NCBI GenBank assembly: GCA_004431415.1
Contig: QPMI01000516.1
Location: 1-64,000, forward strand
Source of the DNA: Cyanophora paradoxa
Taxonomy: Eukaryota > Glaucocystophyceae > Cyanophorales > Cyanophoraceae
DNA: 64,000 nucleotides
Direction of reading: 5' to 3'
The notes below the pieces were generated by a model. The model was given only the letters and a program-made list of their open reading frames with translations, made no database searches and was not told the DNA's origin. Both the position numbers and the translations under genes were made by a program. Of the stretch, positions 46,303 to 58,700 are shown in pieces. Positions within the stretch are counted from its first letter, which is position 1. Each line of letters begins with the position of its first letter.

Positions 46303-46354
46303 GTGTCCGGACCCTCCCTACTTTCTTTATAGATTATTGGAAAGGTCCGGACAC
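46303..46354. terminator. Hairpin between convergent genes
   Basis: The inverted repeat GTGTCCGGACC (46303-46313) and its complement (46344-46354) encloses a 30-base AT-rich loop with TTTATAGATTATT. It lies between the stop of the spliced gene (46267) and the stop codon of the YqaJ gene, whose last base it includes. It could end both transcripts. Confidence 0.55.
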
Positions 46355-47010
46355 TAGAGGAGGGCGTACGACTTAAACTCGCGCAGCGCCGCCTGCTCCT
46401 CGCTGAGGTTCTCTGACTTCATTCGATCGCTGTAGGGCTCGGGCGGCGTGCCCTCCTTGACGTGCATCCAAAATAGATGTAAGCACTTCCTCATGAGCTC
46501 GATGTACCTCTCGTCGCGCCTGACGTACCACGTTTGCACGCGCAGAGGAGTGAAGCAAAAAAGTTCGGCCCACTCGCGGCCCGTGATGTCCAGAAGTCCT
46601 TGTAGTTGGGGCATGTAATAAGTAGGAACTTTATCGTACAGTTCGCCCTTGTACGGGCATTTCACCTCTAAAATTCTATCATTTCCTATAAGTCCGTCGG
46701 GACTACCGGCGAGGAACGGCATTTCTTTATGTTCGTGCAGTCCAGTATGTTTCACGTCCACGTTATTGTTCAGTGCCTTGTAGATAGAGACCGCGAGGGG
46801 CTCATAGTCATGCCCATAGGTTAGGGCAGGGTTGTCAAAGTTGTTTTCCTCCGCTATCCCGCTTAGCTCCGCCCAGAGGCGGGCCCTGGATTTCCAGGGA
46901 TTTATGCCGCACGCAGCCGCAAAGTTCGAGGCAGTTAGCTTTTCGCGGCGCGCCGCGTGCCACGCCGCGCTCCCCTGTTGCAAAGTCTCGCAATCTGTAT
47001 CGGTATGCAT
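46354..47010 (-). CDS. YqaJ-type viral recombinase/exonuclease
   Basis: A 218-residue intact protein. Family motifs in order: GSAAWHAARREKLTAS (13-28), YGHDYEPLAVSIY (about 65), AGSPDGLIG with LEVKCP (105-121) holding the D-E-K nuclease core, and YYMPQLQGLLD (about 133). Such lambda-exonuclease-like proteins drive single-strand annealing recombination. AAATTCTAAACGCC precedes the ATG. YqaJ is one of the few genes I recall being shared with Yaravirus. Confidence 0.88.
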   Translation of the reverse strand: MHTDTDCETLQQGSAAWHAARREKLTASNFAAACGINPWKSRARLWAELSGIAEENNFDNPALTYGHDYEPLAVSIYKALNNNVDVKHTGLHEHKEMPFLAGSPDGLIGNDRILEVKCPYKGELYDKVPTYYMPQLQGLLDITGREWAELFCFTPLRVQTWYVRRDERYIELMRKCLHLFWMHVKEGTPPEPYSDRMKSENLSEEQAALREFKSYALL

Positions 47011-47060
47011 AGCTTAGCCTCGCAGTGGCGTTTAGAATTTCTTGATGTGTGCAATTGCAA

Positions 47061-47758
47061 ATGTCCGATGCAGAGGAAGCGCCCAAGGACGTGATCGCAC
47101 AGTTCATAGATCAGGTCAAGGACCTTAGACGCTGGGTGGTAGAGCAGGCCTCGCGACCGAATCGACAGCGCCAACCCTGGCCGGTGCTAGAGCTGGCCCG
47201 GGCAGGGTGGCTAGACACGCATTACAACTCTGGCGGGGCCCTTTACGTTCGGAGCCACGACGAGGGCAGGATTATCGACGAGTTCAAGCGCATCTGGTTC
47301 GCCCTGGGCTCCAAGCTCAGCATACTCTCGACCCTCCCGGACCACATTCGCATGCAAATCCTCGAGTGGTACGCGAAGGCAAGGGACTCGCAATGGGACG
47401 ACGTAAATTTGCGCGACCTCTCGCGCTTGCGCTCGGCTGTGACGGCGTATGTCACAAACTATGATTATCACGTCAAAAAGCCCCAATTCGAAGTTGAGCC
47501 AATTCCGATGAATCTGGTACCCCTGGGATGGGAAGAGTACCCCGAGTACTCGTGGAACAGGGGCCTCAACCCCCGCGCCAGGCCCTGCCAGCCCCGCCCG
47601 CCCCACCGATAAACGGCCCCGCCCCGCGTGACGTCAGACGGGACATACGCGAATGGGAGGAGTGGAGCAACGACCCGAAGAACTGGCTACCCGGGGAGGC
47701 GGAGCTGCGCAAGCGCGCGAGGCTGATGCCCGGCGACAGGTACCCCGACCGCGAGTAG
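47061..47758 (+). CDS. Unknown protein, one frameshift
   Basis: The ATG at 47061 follows GAATTTCTTGATG. The first frame (to 47612) encodes a helical protein with LPDHIRMQILEWYAKARDSQW; the Pro-rich end is abnormal, and the downstream frame contains a better continuation (VRRDIREWEEWSNDPKNW) to the stop at 47756-47758. One base missing in the C-rich stretch near 47590 explains the break; the joined product has about 232 residues. No family is recognised. Confidence 0.5.
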
Positions 47759-47795
47759 GGGGTACAGGTATAAATTCTCAGCGAGCCGCGAGCAA

Positions 47796-48521
47796 ATGTC
47801 GTACGGCGATCAGGAAGCATGGTTCAAGCTACACCGCCTCTTTCCTGATAAATTCGGCAATGCGCGCTACCCCCTCAACCTAATGACACGAGTCAACCGG
47901 CGGACCAGGGAATTCAAAATCGAAGTGTTTTCATCGTCCCCCGAGAGCGGCCGCTCCGCGGACAACGACTCCATGGCATGGTTATACGGCTTCGTCCAGC
48001 CTCGCGTCGGCAATAAGCCAGCCACCGTCGAAATAGAAAGCTACTACAACGATTACGGGCCGCAGGGGGGGTACGGGACGCCCGAGCAGAGGGATTCGAT
48101 GCGGGGGGCGGGCAAAATCCTGATGCGGGCCGCTGTAGACGCACTGCAGCGCTCCGGGCTCATTAGCTCGTCGGACCCGGGCGAGCACGCGGTGGAGCTC
48201 AGGGCCCTCCCGGACGCAGTGGAGTACTACGAAAGGGAATTGAGTCTGCGCAAGAGAGACCTCGCCTTTCTCACCTACACACCGTCCCTAACACCCATGG
48301 AGGGTACGGTGCAGAACATCATCGACAACACGTACAACGTGGCCGTTCGCTGGCGCAAAGCGGCGGCGGATCTCGTAAAGGGCAACTACAAGGACCTCGC
48401 AGACGAAGACAACCCCGTGGGGGAGTACATGGAGCTGGCAAGCGGGAGCATCGTACCCCGCCGGAGGCCCCCAAGGCCCGACCCCGACCTCGAGTGGGGA
48501 CCGTCGCACTTCGGCCAGTGA
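47796..48521 (+). CDS. GNAT-like N-acetyltransferase candidate
   Basis: A 241-residue protein. The middle has RGAGKILMRAAVDAL, which fits the acetyl-CoA-binding loop and helix of GNAT enzymes, followed by VELRALPDAVEYYERELSL, which fits their C-terminal motif. The N-terminal LYGFVQPRVGNKPATVEI would be the preceding strands. The match is by pattern only. AAATTCTCAGCGAGC precedes the ATG. It is the last gene that I can assign to the virus. Confidence 0.45.
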   Translation: MSYGDQEAWFKLHRLFPDKFGNARYPLNLMTRVNRRTREFKIEVFSSSPESGRSADNDSMAWLYGFVQPRVGNKPATVEIESYYNDYGPQGGYGTPEQRDSMRGAGKILMRAAVDALQRSGLISSSDPGEHAVELRALPDAVEYYERELSLRKRDLAFLTYTPSLTPMEGTVQNIIDNTYNVAVRWRKAAADLVKGNYKDLADEDNPVGEYMELASGSIVPRRRPPRPDPDLEWGPSHFGQ

Positions 48522-48561
48522 GGGGGTACGGGTAGATATTCTCAGCGAGTCGCATTGCTCT

Positions 48562-48611
48562 TGTCCCGGGTCCCTGGAATCTTAATATAAATTTTCCGGG
48601 GACCCGGGACA
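48562..48611 (+). terminator. Hairpin after the last viral gene
   Basis: An 18-base inverted repeat with one mismatch (48562-48579 with 48594-48611) encloses a 14-base AT-rich loop. It lies 40 bases beyond the stop of the GNAT-like gene and probably marks its transcript end. Confidence 0.55.
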
Positions 48612-49764
48612 CTCCCGGTCAGACGATTCTTCAATTGGGGGTTCAATTGGGGGTACAGAATTCAGTTAGAGCCTGAGCCTAGTCAGAGGCCGGGAGGGCC
48701 CCCCTGGGGGTACGTCGGCTGTTACTCCCCGCGTCGGTTAGTGCTAGCCCCCCTGTTAGTGCGGGGCGTACCTGATCGCAATATAACACCCAAACCTCCA
48801 TGACGCGTGACTCATGCAACCTCCGAGGGTTAACAATGCATTGACAGCGAAGGGGCAAGCTCGAGAGCTCGACCTTTGGCAAGAGCCCACCATATATATA
48901 GCTGACCAGCTGGCCCAGTGGATATGGCCATGGATTCCGATTCCGCTGACCAGCCGCTGGCTGGCAGAACCCCAGCGGGTCAGCCTAGCGAGACGGTCAA
49001 GATCTGAATCCGTGAAAGCAAGCCTGGCAAGCTTTAGTCGTCATATGCATATGCATGGTGTTGGACGCGTCGAACCGACTCGAACGCTGCGCGCGCGCGT
49101 GTGCCGGGCCCGCGGCCAGCAGTGCCCAGCACTAGTACTGCGCATGCCGCGAGTGCGCATGCGGCATGCATGCGCATAAAGCTGCATATATGCATGTGCA
49201 TGTGTTTGCGCTGTGCATGTGGCAGCGCGGCCGGCCGTAGTATCAATCCGTCCGTATACGTATACGCTGATCATGAGCCGTCTCCGAGTTTGTAAGCAGC
49301 CTCTGCAACCGCACGCGCGGCGCCCGGCAGCTGCAGCCTCTGTAGCTGGGCCCGCGGCCATGGCCATATGCATGGGCAATTGCAACCGCGGCCTGCCATC
49401 GGTATTGCCATTGCAACCGGTGCCAACCCCGCGCGGCCGGCGTCGGCATTCGCACCTGGACAGACGGCGGCAACACCCGCTACGAGCGCATATGCGCATG
49501 CGTGCGCATCAGGCATCAGGCCCAGATCATCCTTCGACGCGCATAACCTCGCGATCGATAGGAGCAGCGCGTACACACATATATATGGCAGCACCGGCTT
49601 TCCGCATGCTGCGGCCATCGCCTGCCGAGGCGGTGCATGCATGTGGACTAGTACTCGAGCCCGTGATCGGAGCGAGCTCGAGCACGCTCAGAAAGGGCGA
49701 CGCCAGCTTGCTATCCGGCCGCGGCCAGCGCCGGCGCCGGCGCCCGCCTCGAGCTCGCAATCGG
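48612..49764. other. No supported gene; purine-pyrimidine alternating DNA
   Basis: From about 49000 to 49700 the sequence is packed with alternating purine-pyrimidine hexamers (GCATGC, ATGCAT, TGCGCA, CATATG). Open frames exist on both strands but none has domain or codon signal. The viral promoter motif is last seen near 48590. The virus-host boundary should lie between 48620 and 49000, but no target-site duplication or terminal repeat is evident. Confidence 0.45.
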
Positions 49765-52700
49765 ATGCGGCAGCCGAGGATTTCGAATTCCGCGGCCGCT
49801 AGTGCTGCATTTCGAATTCGCACGCAGCCGAATCCAGCACGCGCATACGTGCGCGCGGTACTGTCCACCGGCTCCGCGGCCGGCGCCATCGCCGCCTTTC
49901 TCGTAGTGGCAGTTGCCCTCGCGCTGCTCCCGCGGACCCTCGGTCAGGGTACGTTTCTGTACATGTGCCATTAATATTGCTTCCGGATTCGGCCTGCCGC
50001 CCCCTACGTATGCCCATTTGCAATCCCTCCGCCCCTCCAACCTCCTTAAGCTTCCCCTGCCGCCCCCCCCCCTCCCCTCCTTCTCCCCCTGCCCCCTCCC
50101 CTGCCACCCCCCCCCCCCCCCCCCCGCCCCGCACCCCCCCCCCCCCCCCCTTTCGAATTCTTCCAACCATCCATATCCTCCGGCCCCCGCCCCCGCCGGG
50201 CCCCCGGCCCTTCCTTGATCTCCTCTAGACAACGACATGCATTTTACTGATGCAGATCGCTTCCCAACGCATGCGCAGCCGGTCTCGACCCCTCGCCGGA
50301 GGCCTACAGCGTATCGTTCAAAGCGCACACGCCGCCTGCCTTTGGACGCCGCATGAGGGCGGATTTGGTCTTCTTTCGCAACGCGAGCGGAAGCTCCAAA
50401 CTCCTGCTCATCGGCGGGGGCGTCGACGAGGCCTGGGTCTATGATATTGGCGCGTTCTGTTGGCACTTGAACCGAATCCAGCTCAGAAATTAATCATAAC
50501 GCCCGTGCGCAGGCGCTGACCGGTGGGAGCTGACACCCATGAAAGTCCCGGCGGGTTATGGCATCTCTTTGTACGACATCAAATGCATCTGGGATGAGGC
50601 GTCCAAGATATAGTGAAGCATTGTATTTTAATGGTTAGATGCATTACATCCTTCTAATCTTCTCGAAGTTGCACTGGAGCTCGAGGGGGCAGCATTCCTT
50701 TTGGAAACTGCTGGTATTGTTTCGGTATGATTTCTCATGATTAATAAGCAAACTCTATTGCCGTCTAACCTCTTCCCTCGCCTTTTTCTGCATTACCCGG
50801 GTGCAGAGACAGACTCTGGAGACTCAAGAATCCAATCGAGCAATCACTTCTGGTCCTTTCCAACAACGATGGACTTGGCTGGTATAGAAATGCTACCGCA
50901 CTCTATTCCCTTATTCGGCCGCAACGATCACTGTGCGTAGTACGTGCTGGCTCTGTTGCGAATTGAAGTGCAATTGCTACTTAACGATCAGCGATCGCGC
51001 GAGCTTCTGAATCTCCATTTTATATTTCGAAGTGCCAGTTTGCTGAGCTTTAAAACTCTGACGCGTTCCTGCATGCACAGGCCTAACGTATTACAACGGA
51101 AGTATCTATGTGCGTGGCTTTAAACAGACATGGATATATGCATCGATTTGTTTTTCAAATTGACCTACGTGTACTCCGACTCATCGCTCGACATTTGGCG
51201 ACCAGGCCGCTGCAGGAACGGCCGGAGGGGACTGCTATTCATTTTCAGCGTGCCCAAATTTCGAGTCCCTCACATCACAGCCGGGTTCAGGCTACCGAAA
51301 CGATCTCGTCCGGTGCTACGGATCGCGATCGCGATTTCGTCTTATGTCCTCTTATATTTATTGTTTGGAGGGGGACATCCTCGCCCTTCGACAGATACTC
51401 CATCGCAAATCGCATTTGGACTACCGAAATTTCGCTCTGGCAATCGACAATGACGCCACGAAAATTCCCGATATGCGCTCGGAGTGGTGCGTGCTTACAA
51501 ACCGCAACCGTATACTGTGACTGTATTACTGACGCTCGTTAACTCGCATCGCCCGAGCAGGCAGTCGATTTTATATCGCAGCCGGCTTAAACCTAAATAC
51601 CGCCGTCTTTTATAACGACGTGTAGTGCGCGGCGAATATCAAAATTGTCGGTTTTCATCGAAATTTGCTCAATTGCTGTCTTTGCCGCAGTATGGTCGAC
51701 CTTGCCGCTCCCAACAAGTCTTTTCAATACATCGATAAATTTAACTACTTCGATCTCATGCCGGAGAGGCCGATAACCCCGGAAGGGCTGGGCATTTGCA
51801 AGGGGGTGCTGGGCGTCTACGCATACGGCGGCCAGTTGTATTACTTTGCCGACGCGCCTTTCCGCTTTTCCGACCCCGATACCGAAGCGCAAGGTACACA
51901 TCCGATCCGCTTGCGCCATATTTCTATGTATTGCAATTGCATGTATTGTTTATACTACATTTGCGCATGCAGGCGTGTGGATTCTGGCGGCACTGTTACA
52001 TTCGGTTCACGGAAGTTTTGCCAACGCAAGATATTTAGACCCGTCCCCCACATTTTTAACCGACACTATTAGCCCCCGGGCAGTCGATCCCTCGACTTGC
52101 ACATCGTAAGCAAGCGATCCGGGGCATGCATCGATATCTGTTGCTATTGACGATCCGGATTCGATGATTACAGATATTTTATGTACAGCCGGCGATATAA
52201 CGCGACTGCGGCGGATCCGGATTGGCCGGGGCCCTGGGATAATCTGGCGGACTTGTTTTCAGTGACTGGTGTGCCGCTGCGCCGGCCGCAAGGCACTGCT
52301 GCTCCGATTGACGCCGCACCCGCTCTTCGCAGCGATCGTGCCACAGCCCCGCATAACGTGGCACTCTCCGGAAGACATGGCCACCATAGCCGTGGGAGCT
52401 TCGGTTGCGTTTTCGTACTCGGATCCTGGCAGATCTTTTGACCGAGCATCCATCCGTATCGTTTCTGCAAGTAGCGCCACGGCTCCTACCGATGTGCGCT
52501 CAATTGTTTCAAGCCCTCATAGACGCCGGCGGTAAGATTAATTATATTGTATACGTAATCATTCAACCAGGTCGTTCTGTGGAGCGCAAATGCTACTATT
52601 CGGAAATTTGGCGAGAGCTCCAGTCTGGGCGTGTTCATTTCAAGCGAGGTCAATTCGGGCGTGTACAGGCTCGAGATATTCAACGACGAAGGAACGAGCG

Positions 52701-55700
52701 TCTCTTCCACAAGATTCGTCGTGCCGCCTCGTGAGCCTATATATATGTCTCGTCCTCCGATTCGCTCGCATGTATAATTAAGTTAGTGGCTACTAGAGGT
52801 CCTGCAGCTGACGCACGTGAATTTAACAGGGACGCCGGCGCTCGTCAGCCTCATCCCGCGGGCGGGTGGCGTCGAACTCTCGACAACGAGCAACGATTCC
52901 CTTCGGCTCCGGTGGATCTCTGCGGCCTACAACTTCAGCGCGCAAGTGTACCTCGTTCCCAGCACCGCAGACGTTGTACAGGTGCATATTGCTGCTGTAC
53001 ATGTCTAGATTGGTTCTCTGCGACTGGAATTTATCGGCCCTCATCATATGACGCATGCACAGTCCTGGACTGGTGTGGTCGTCGGCGAGCTCGCGATCAC
53101 GACCGGTCCTGGGGAAGCGTCGCTACAGCTGCCACCCGGGATTTCCGAAGGAGGTTACGTGCCTCGGATCGTGGACAGGTCGTCGGCTTTCAGCGCCCAT
53201 GAGCTTGCCCCGTACATCGTCGTGAAGCAGGGAGCACCGTCCCCGCTCGCTTGCTCTGGCTTCAACAGCAGCTCTCAGTTCGTGTGGGTTATCGCAACCT
53301 TCACGCCCGGCGTAGGCATAGCTCGCCTTGCTGCCAACTGCACCAGCCTTGGCCGCATCTTTTCGTCGAGCTTAAGCATCAGCGACGCAGACGCTTTTTA
53401 TACATTAATTCGCAGCCCGATCGCACTTTCGTACTCGGGAGATCAATCTGTTAGCTGCAGCGTTTCCGCTCTATCTGCCGTTGGCGACGTCTTAAGCAAT
53501 TGCGCGATCGCAACACCCATCACGGCACCCGCAGGTGCGCGCCCCAATTTTGCGATCTCATTTGCTCATTACATCGAATAATCTCTTCGATCTCGTCGCA
53601 GAGCCGCCAATGTACCCATTTATCGCTGCGAGAGCGGGAAGCAGTATCGGACGTGTGCAGATCCGCGTGCTCTATTCTCCGGGGCAGAGCGTCATCGCCG
53701 GCGATGCCACGTGCACGGGCGAGACAGGGACCTGGCACTCCATGACTTATTGGCATCCCCAATATCTTGACGCAGAGGAGGGCAGTTGGCTGTACGTCGA
53801 CATGCAGCCTTCGTTCACGGGTGACCTAGAAGTGACCTGCACCGCCACCGTCGTCTCGTCGTCGGGACTCCGGTCCGCGGCGTCGCTCCCGTCGACATGC
53901 ACCCTGCCTCCCGCGCCCGCGTCGCCGCCGACGGTTTTATATTACTCGGCGCTCAGTTCGGTTCTCGTGCGTCTCCGAGTCAGCTTTGTTGCAAATCAGA
54001 ACGTAAAGACAAGCGCGGCCGCCTGCTATGGCTACGGTGGGCCGTACACTGGCGCGCAGCCTGCCGTGGACTCGTACTTAAGCGACTTTAATCTTTCCGT
54101 CGCGCCTTCCTACAGCGGCGAGTACGTTTTAATATGCAACGCAACCGTGCAAACCGGGATAGGACTCACCACGGATTCCACGTCTGTGTCAGTGACAGTT
54201 CCGCCGACTGCACCCTCGCCGCCGGATCATGCCTTTGCAGAGGCTCTCAATGCAACGCTTGTTGTGCTAGAGCTTCGATTCCCAAGCAATCAGAGCATCG
54301 CATCGCTCGAGGCGCGCTGTGTGGGGATTGGAATAGAGTTCAACGCGAGTCGATTGCAGACGGTCTCGATTGGAAACTCTACGCGCGTTGGATTCAGTTT
54401 TGTCACGCCGCCAATGTACAACAGCAGCTACGGGCTGTCTTGCATGGTCACTGTTCGCGCCACCACACAACTCGCTGCGTCAAAAAACGTTTACATTACC
54501 GTGCCGCCGGCTCCCCCGTCACCGCCCTTCATTATCAGAGCCGTAGCGCTGGAACCGACGGTCAGCAACTTCACGATTCGCTTTGTGCGCGGTCAAAGCG
54601 TCGTTGCTGTCAACATGAGCTGCAGCGGCAGCAGAGGGGAGCCTGGATTCGTCGCGACGCAAGCAGTCTTCGATGACATTGCTGAGGGATTCAACGTCAG
54701 CGTTCCTTTGCGGCCAGAGTACGGCGGCGCAACCGAAAGGAACTGCACGACAACGGCGGTCACTTCTGCTGGCGTCGCTTCGGAGTCCGAACGAGTGGCG
54801 CTGCTTGTGCCGCCCGCAGCGCCGGCTGCACCCAGCATCGCCTTCCTCGGGGCGCTCAATTCGACTGCCGTACAGCTTGTGGCTCGCTTTGCGCCCCATC
54901 AGAGCGTCCAGGCCGTTGAAGTCAGTTGCTCGGGAAGCAAAGGCACTTTCAATGCGAGCAGTGACACTTCGTCGGCCATCGATGTCGCTGTTCTGGAAAT
55001 CGAGGTCAGCGCATCCGCAAGCTTAGAACTCGAACTCATCATGCCAGTCCCACCTGCGTACGACGGAGGCTTCTCCCTCGTTTGCACGGCAGCGGCGCGC
55101 GCGGTGACGGGGCTGTTTGGAGTATCTTCTCGGGAAACGGTGCTGGTGCCGCCAACGCCGCCGTCGGCTCCACTTCTCCATTCAGCCGCAGCATTCAATG
55201 CAACTCTCGTGATCTTGCATACACGCATCCAAGCGGAGCAGAGTGTAATCGCAGTCGAAGCAAAATGCGAGGGTGCAGGTGGTTCTTTCTCCTCGACGCT
55301 AAGCGTGAGCGACACTTTCGATCGATCTTCGGACTTCAACGTCAGCGTCCCTGTTCCCCCCTTTTATGCCGGATATACTCGCCTCTCGTGCGTTGTTGTG
55401 GCGCGTTCTGCTACGGGCCTGGGTACGGCATCGACGGCAATGAGCGCGGAAGTCCCCCCAACTGCTCCTTCGGCTCCAACAATTGCGTCATCGTTCGCTC
55501 GGAACGCCACAATCATCGAGCTCGCTGTGAGGTTCACGGCGGGGCAGAACGTTGCCTTGGTGACTGCGAACTGCACGAGCGGGCTGTTGTCGAGTTCCGC
55601 GAGCATTGCAATCAACGGCAGCAATGCGAGCATTTCTACGTCTGTGCTCGTCGTTCCTGTGCCTCCTTTGTACAGCAGCTCCTCGAACTGGACTTGCGAT

Positions 55701-58700
55701 GCGTCTGTGCATGCAAGTAGCGGGCTTTCGGCGCATCTCGGCACAAACATACCGCCGCAAGTTACGGTTCCGGAAGCTCCTCCGTCAGCGCCTGCGTTGG
55801 TCTTCTCATCGGCCCTTAATGCAACACTCGCGTCGCTTGAAGCGCGGTTCTCACCTGGGCAAAGCATCGTGGCGCTCGATGTTAGTTGTTCAGGGATGGG
55901 CGGACCGTACGCTTCGAGCCTCGCGGTGTCGGATGCAAACGCTACGGGAGTCGTGGTTCTTATCCAACTTGCAATGTCTTCTGGCGGCAGCTTCGATATC
56001 GACTGCAGCGTGTCCGCTCGGTCGTCGGCTGGTGCGCTCTCTGATGCGGAGCGCAGCGGACCAATCACTGTGCCAGGTACAGTCACAATTGTTCTGGCAA
56101 ACTGAAGCTTAAGATTGCGCCGAGCTGTATTTTTGACAGTGGATTCCGCGCGCAGGCATCTACAGCGCGCGCGCAACTCGGAAATCCGTCGCCGAATTGC
56201 TCTCCTGGCAAGGCTTTTCGTCAGGCGTCTACCTTCGCACGCCAGCCGGGGGCGCTTTCTTTGCAGTCCTCGGCGGCTCTTCGGACAACATATTCGTTCT
56301 GGATGTTGGTAAGCGCAGCGATTGATATCCATGTCCGGATTTTGAACCATAACGATTGGCTATATATATACTATTATATTATTTTCTGTAGGTCGGAACA
56401 TATGGAGCCTGCTGGAGCAAGAATCACCGTTCAGTGCATCGGGAATGGCGTGCAGCTGGGACAGAGCCAGCACGCTGTACTGCTCTGGTGTGTTTGCATA
56501 CTTGTTGTATTTATTCAAAGCAAAACACGAGTGCTGCTATTCAGGCGGATTCAACGGTGGCGCCGGTGATGGAGGACACGTGGCCTCTTTCTTCAGCCTG
56601 TCTGTGTCGAGCGAGACGATTCTCGACAATGTCCGTGTTCTGCCGAGCATGCCCGTCGCCCGGTCGCAGCATTGTTCGTCATTTCATTTTGTCGGTTTCG
56701 AGTTCGCTTCTCTGGTTCTTATTAGCTACCTGTTCTGCAGGCATGAGCGTTTTCAATCGAAGCGTATGGGTGCGATTGCAATTAAGTATTTCGCGCATAC
56801 ATCATGCGCGAGTTTTGAAACTGAAACTGTGTTAGGTGTTTGGAGGCATCGACGATTCTTCCACATGGCGCAATGACCTCGTGCGGTGCGTTCATTTTAC
56901 GATATGCACTCAGCCACTCCGAGGCTGAGTGTCTCGAAATCGCTCCGAGACTAAGGGTCTCGCAGGTTCGACGTGCTCACGCTCGCGTGGTCCACGGAGA
57001 TTCTGGATGGGAACTTGGGCTTGCCTCGGCTCCGATCTCCGACCCGCACTCTCATCGGTTCGATCTCGCGTTGAATATTTATGTAATTCTCACCGCTCTG
57101 ACCGAAGCGCGGCACGCTTAGGCTCCCAGTTGCTCGTAGCAAGTTCAATCGCCACAGCGACTCCCGGGGCGTTTACGGTCTATAGCTAGTTCGTCATTTG
57201 CTCTCCCATCACATGCGAGCCTAGATCTCGGCGAAATCTCTGACTCGAGCTGTTGCGTTTGCAGCTCGACGGACCTCGCAGAAACTGCGGCCAAGGGCTC
57301 GAATCGGCGCTCGTTCCGCCCTGCAGCAACCGTCACGTTCCCTGCGGCCGCCGCTGCATCGGCGGGAGATCTAGAGCCTCGGCTCGTGCTCGGCGTCTGC
57401 CATGGACTTCTTTTCGCCCTCCACGGCGCCCATTTTGCGCTGTTGGACCCCGCGGGTGCGCCTTTAATATCGCTGAGGGATAAGCGCGCGCGTACGCTGA
57501 TTCTACGGCTTTTTGATCCGTTCCAGATGGCTCCCTCGAGTTTGAAGGGCGGATGTAGGCCGAAGTCGCACTGCGCGGCGCAGTGCACGACACCTCCTGC
57601 GCCGCGTGCAGCGGGTGCGAAATTAAACCCACCACGATCGCAAAGAATGATAGGAGCATTGAATTGAGTCTCCCCTTAGCATCTTTGCGTTCAACAACGC
57701 CACGATCCGAGCGGACGCCATCGATGTGTATGGCGTTTCAGGTGAGCGCCCGCTCTTCTTGTAAATTCAATGCCGTCTGACGATCTGTCTATGCAAGGAA
57801 CCGTGCCCCTCGTCGACCCCAGCAGCTGCCTGTACCCCTGGCCAGGGGAGCTCGTCGCTGCAGTACCCTCCGCCGGATCTACACCGCCCACCCCCTCGCC
57901 ATCACCGTCTCCGCCCAATCTGACGCCCATCGTCGTGGTCTCTTCTTCGCCGCCCACGCCCACGGCGCTTGCAGCCTCAAGTGAGAGTCCGGACGTGACG
58001 CCGACCACGACACCTTCGCCTTCCCCCGTGGCCACTCCTTCCCTACCCCCGAGCCCATCTCCGCCGCCTCTCCCCTCCCCGTCTCCCAGCCTCCAAGCCG
58101 TCGTCGTCGCCACTTTCTGGGCGTCCGTCCCCGCATCTCGCCCCGAGTGCGACGCGTACAGACAGCGCTACACGCCCTCCGATGTCGCCGAGAGCGTCAC
58201 CTCTCTCGTCGCTGTGTACCTCGGCAAGCCCTCCGAATCGGTGCGTGTTTTGATCACTGGTTCTGCAGCTAGATATCGATTCGATTCGGAATAATCGACA
58301 GCTCCCGGCGCGCCTGCGCGGCGACGAGATATTGTGCGGGTCCATCCTCGTTCGATTCTCGCTGGTGTCGGACCCCCTCTCGGCCCCCATCGAGTCTGTC
58401 GATGTGCTGCGTGGCCTCGCGAATCTGACGAGAAGCGCGCGGCTCTTTCTCCCCGGCCTGACGGACCGTTACGCATTGTCTCTTTCAAACGCTTCGTTTT
58501 CGTTGAGCTCTCTTGGAGCCCTTGTCCCTGAGCTGGCAGCCGGCGGAACGATCCTTGCAAACCCTCAGCAGCCTTCAATTGCAAACCCGTCGGATCCGGC
58601 GCCCAGCTCCGGTTCAGGCTCTGGATCGGCGGCGGGCATTGCCGGCGGGATGGCCGCAGCAGTCGCCGTCCTCGCGGGGGCCGTTGGTGGGATATTGTGG

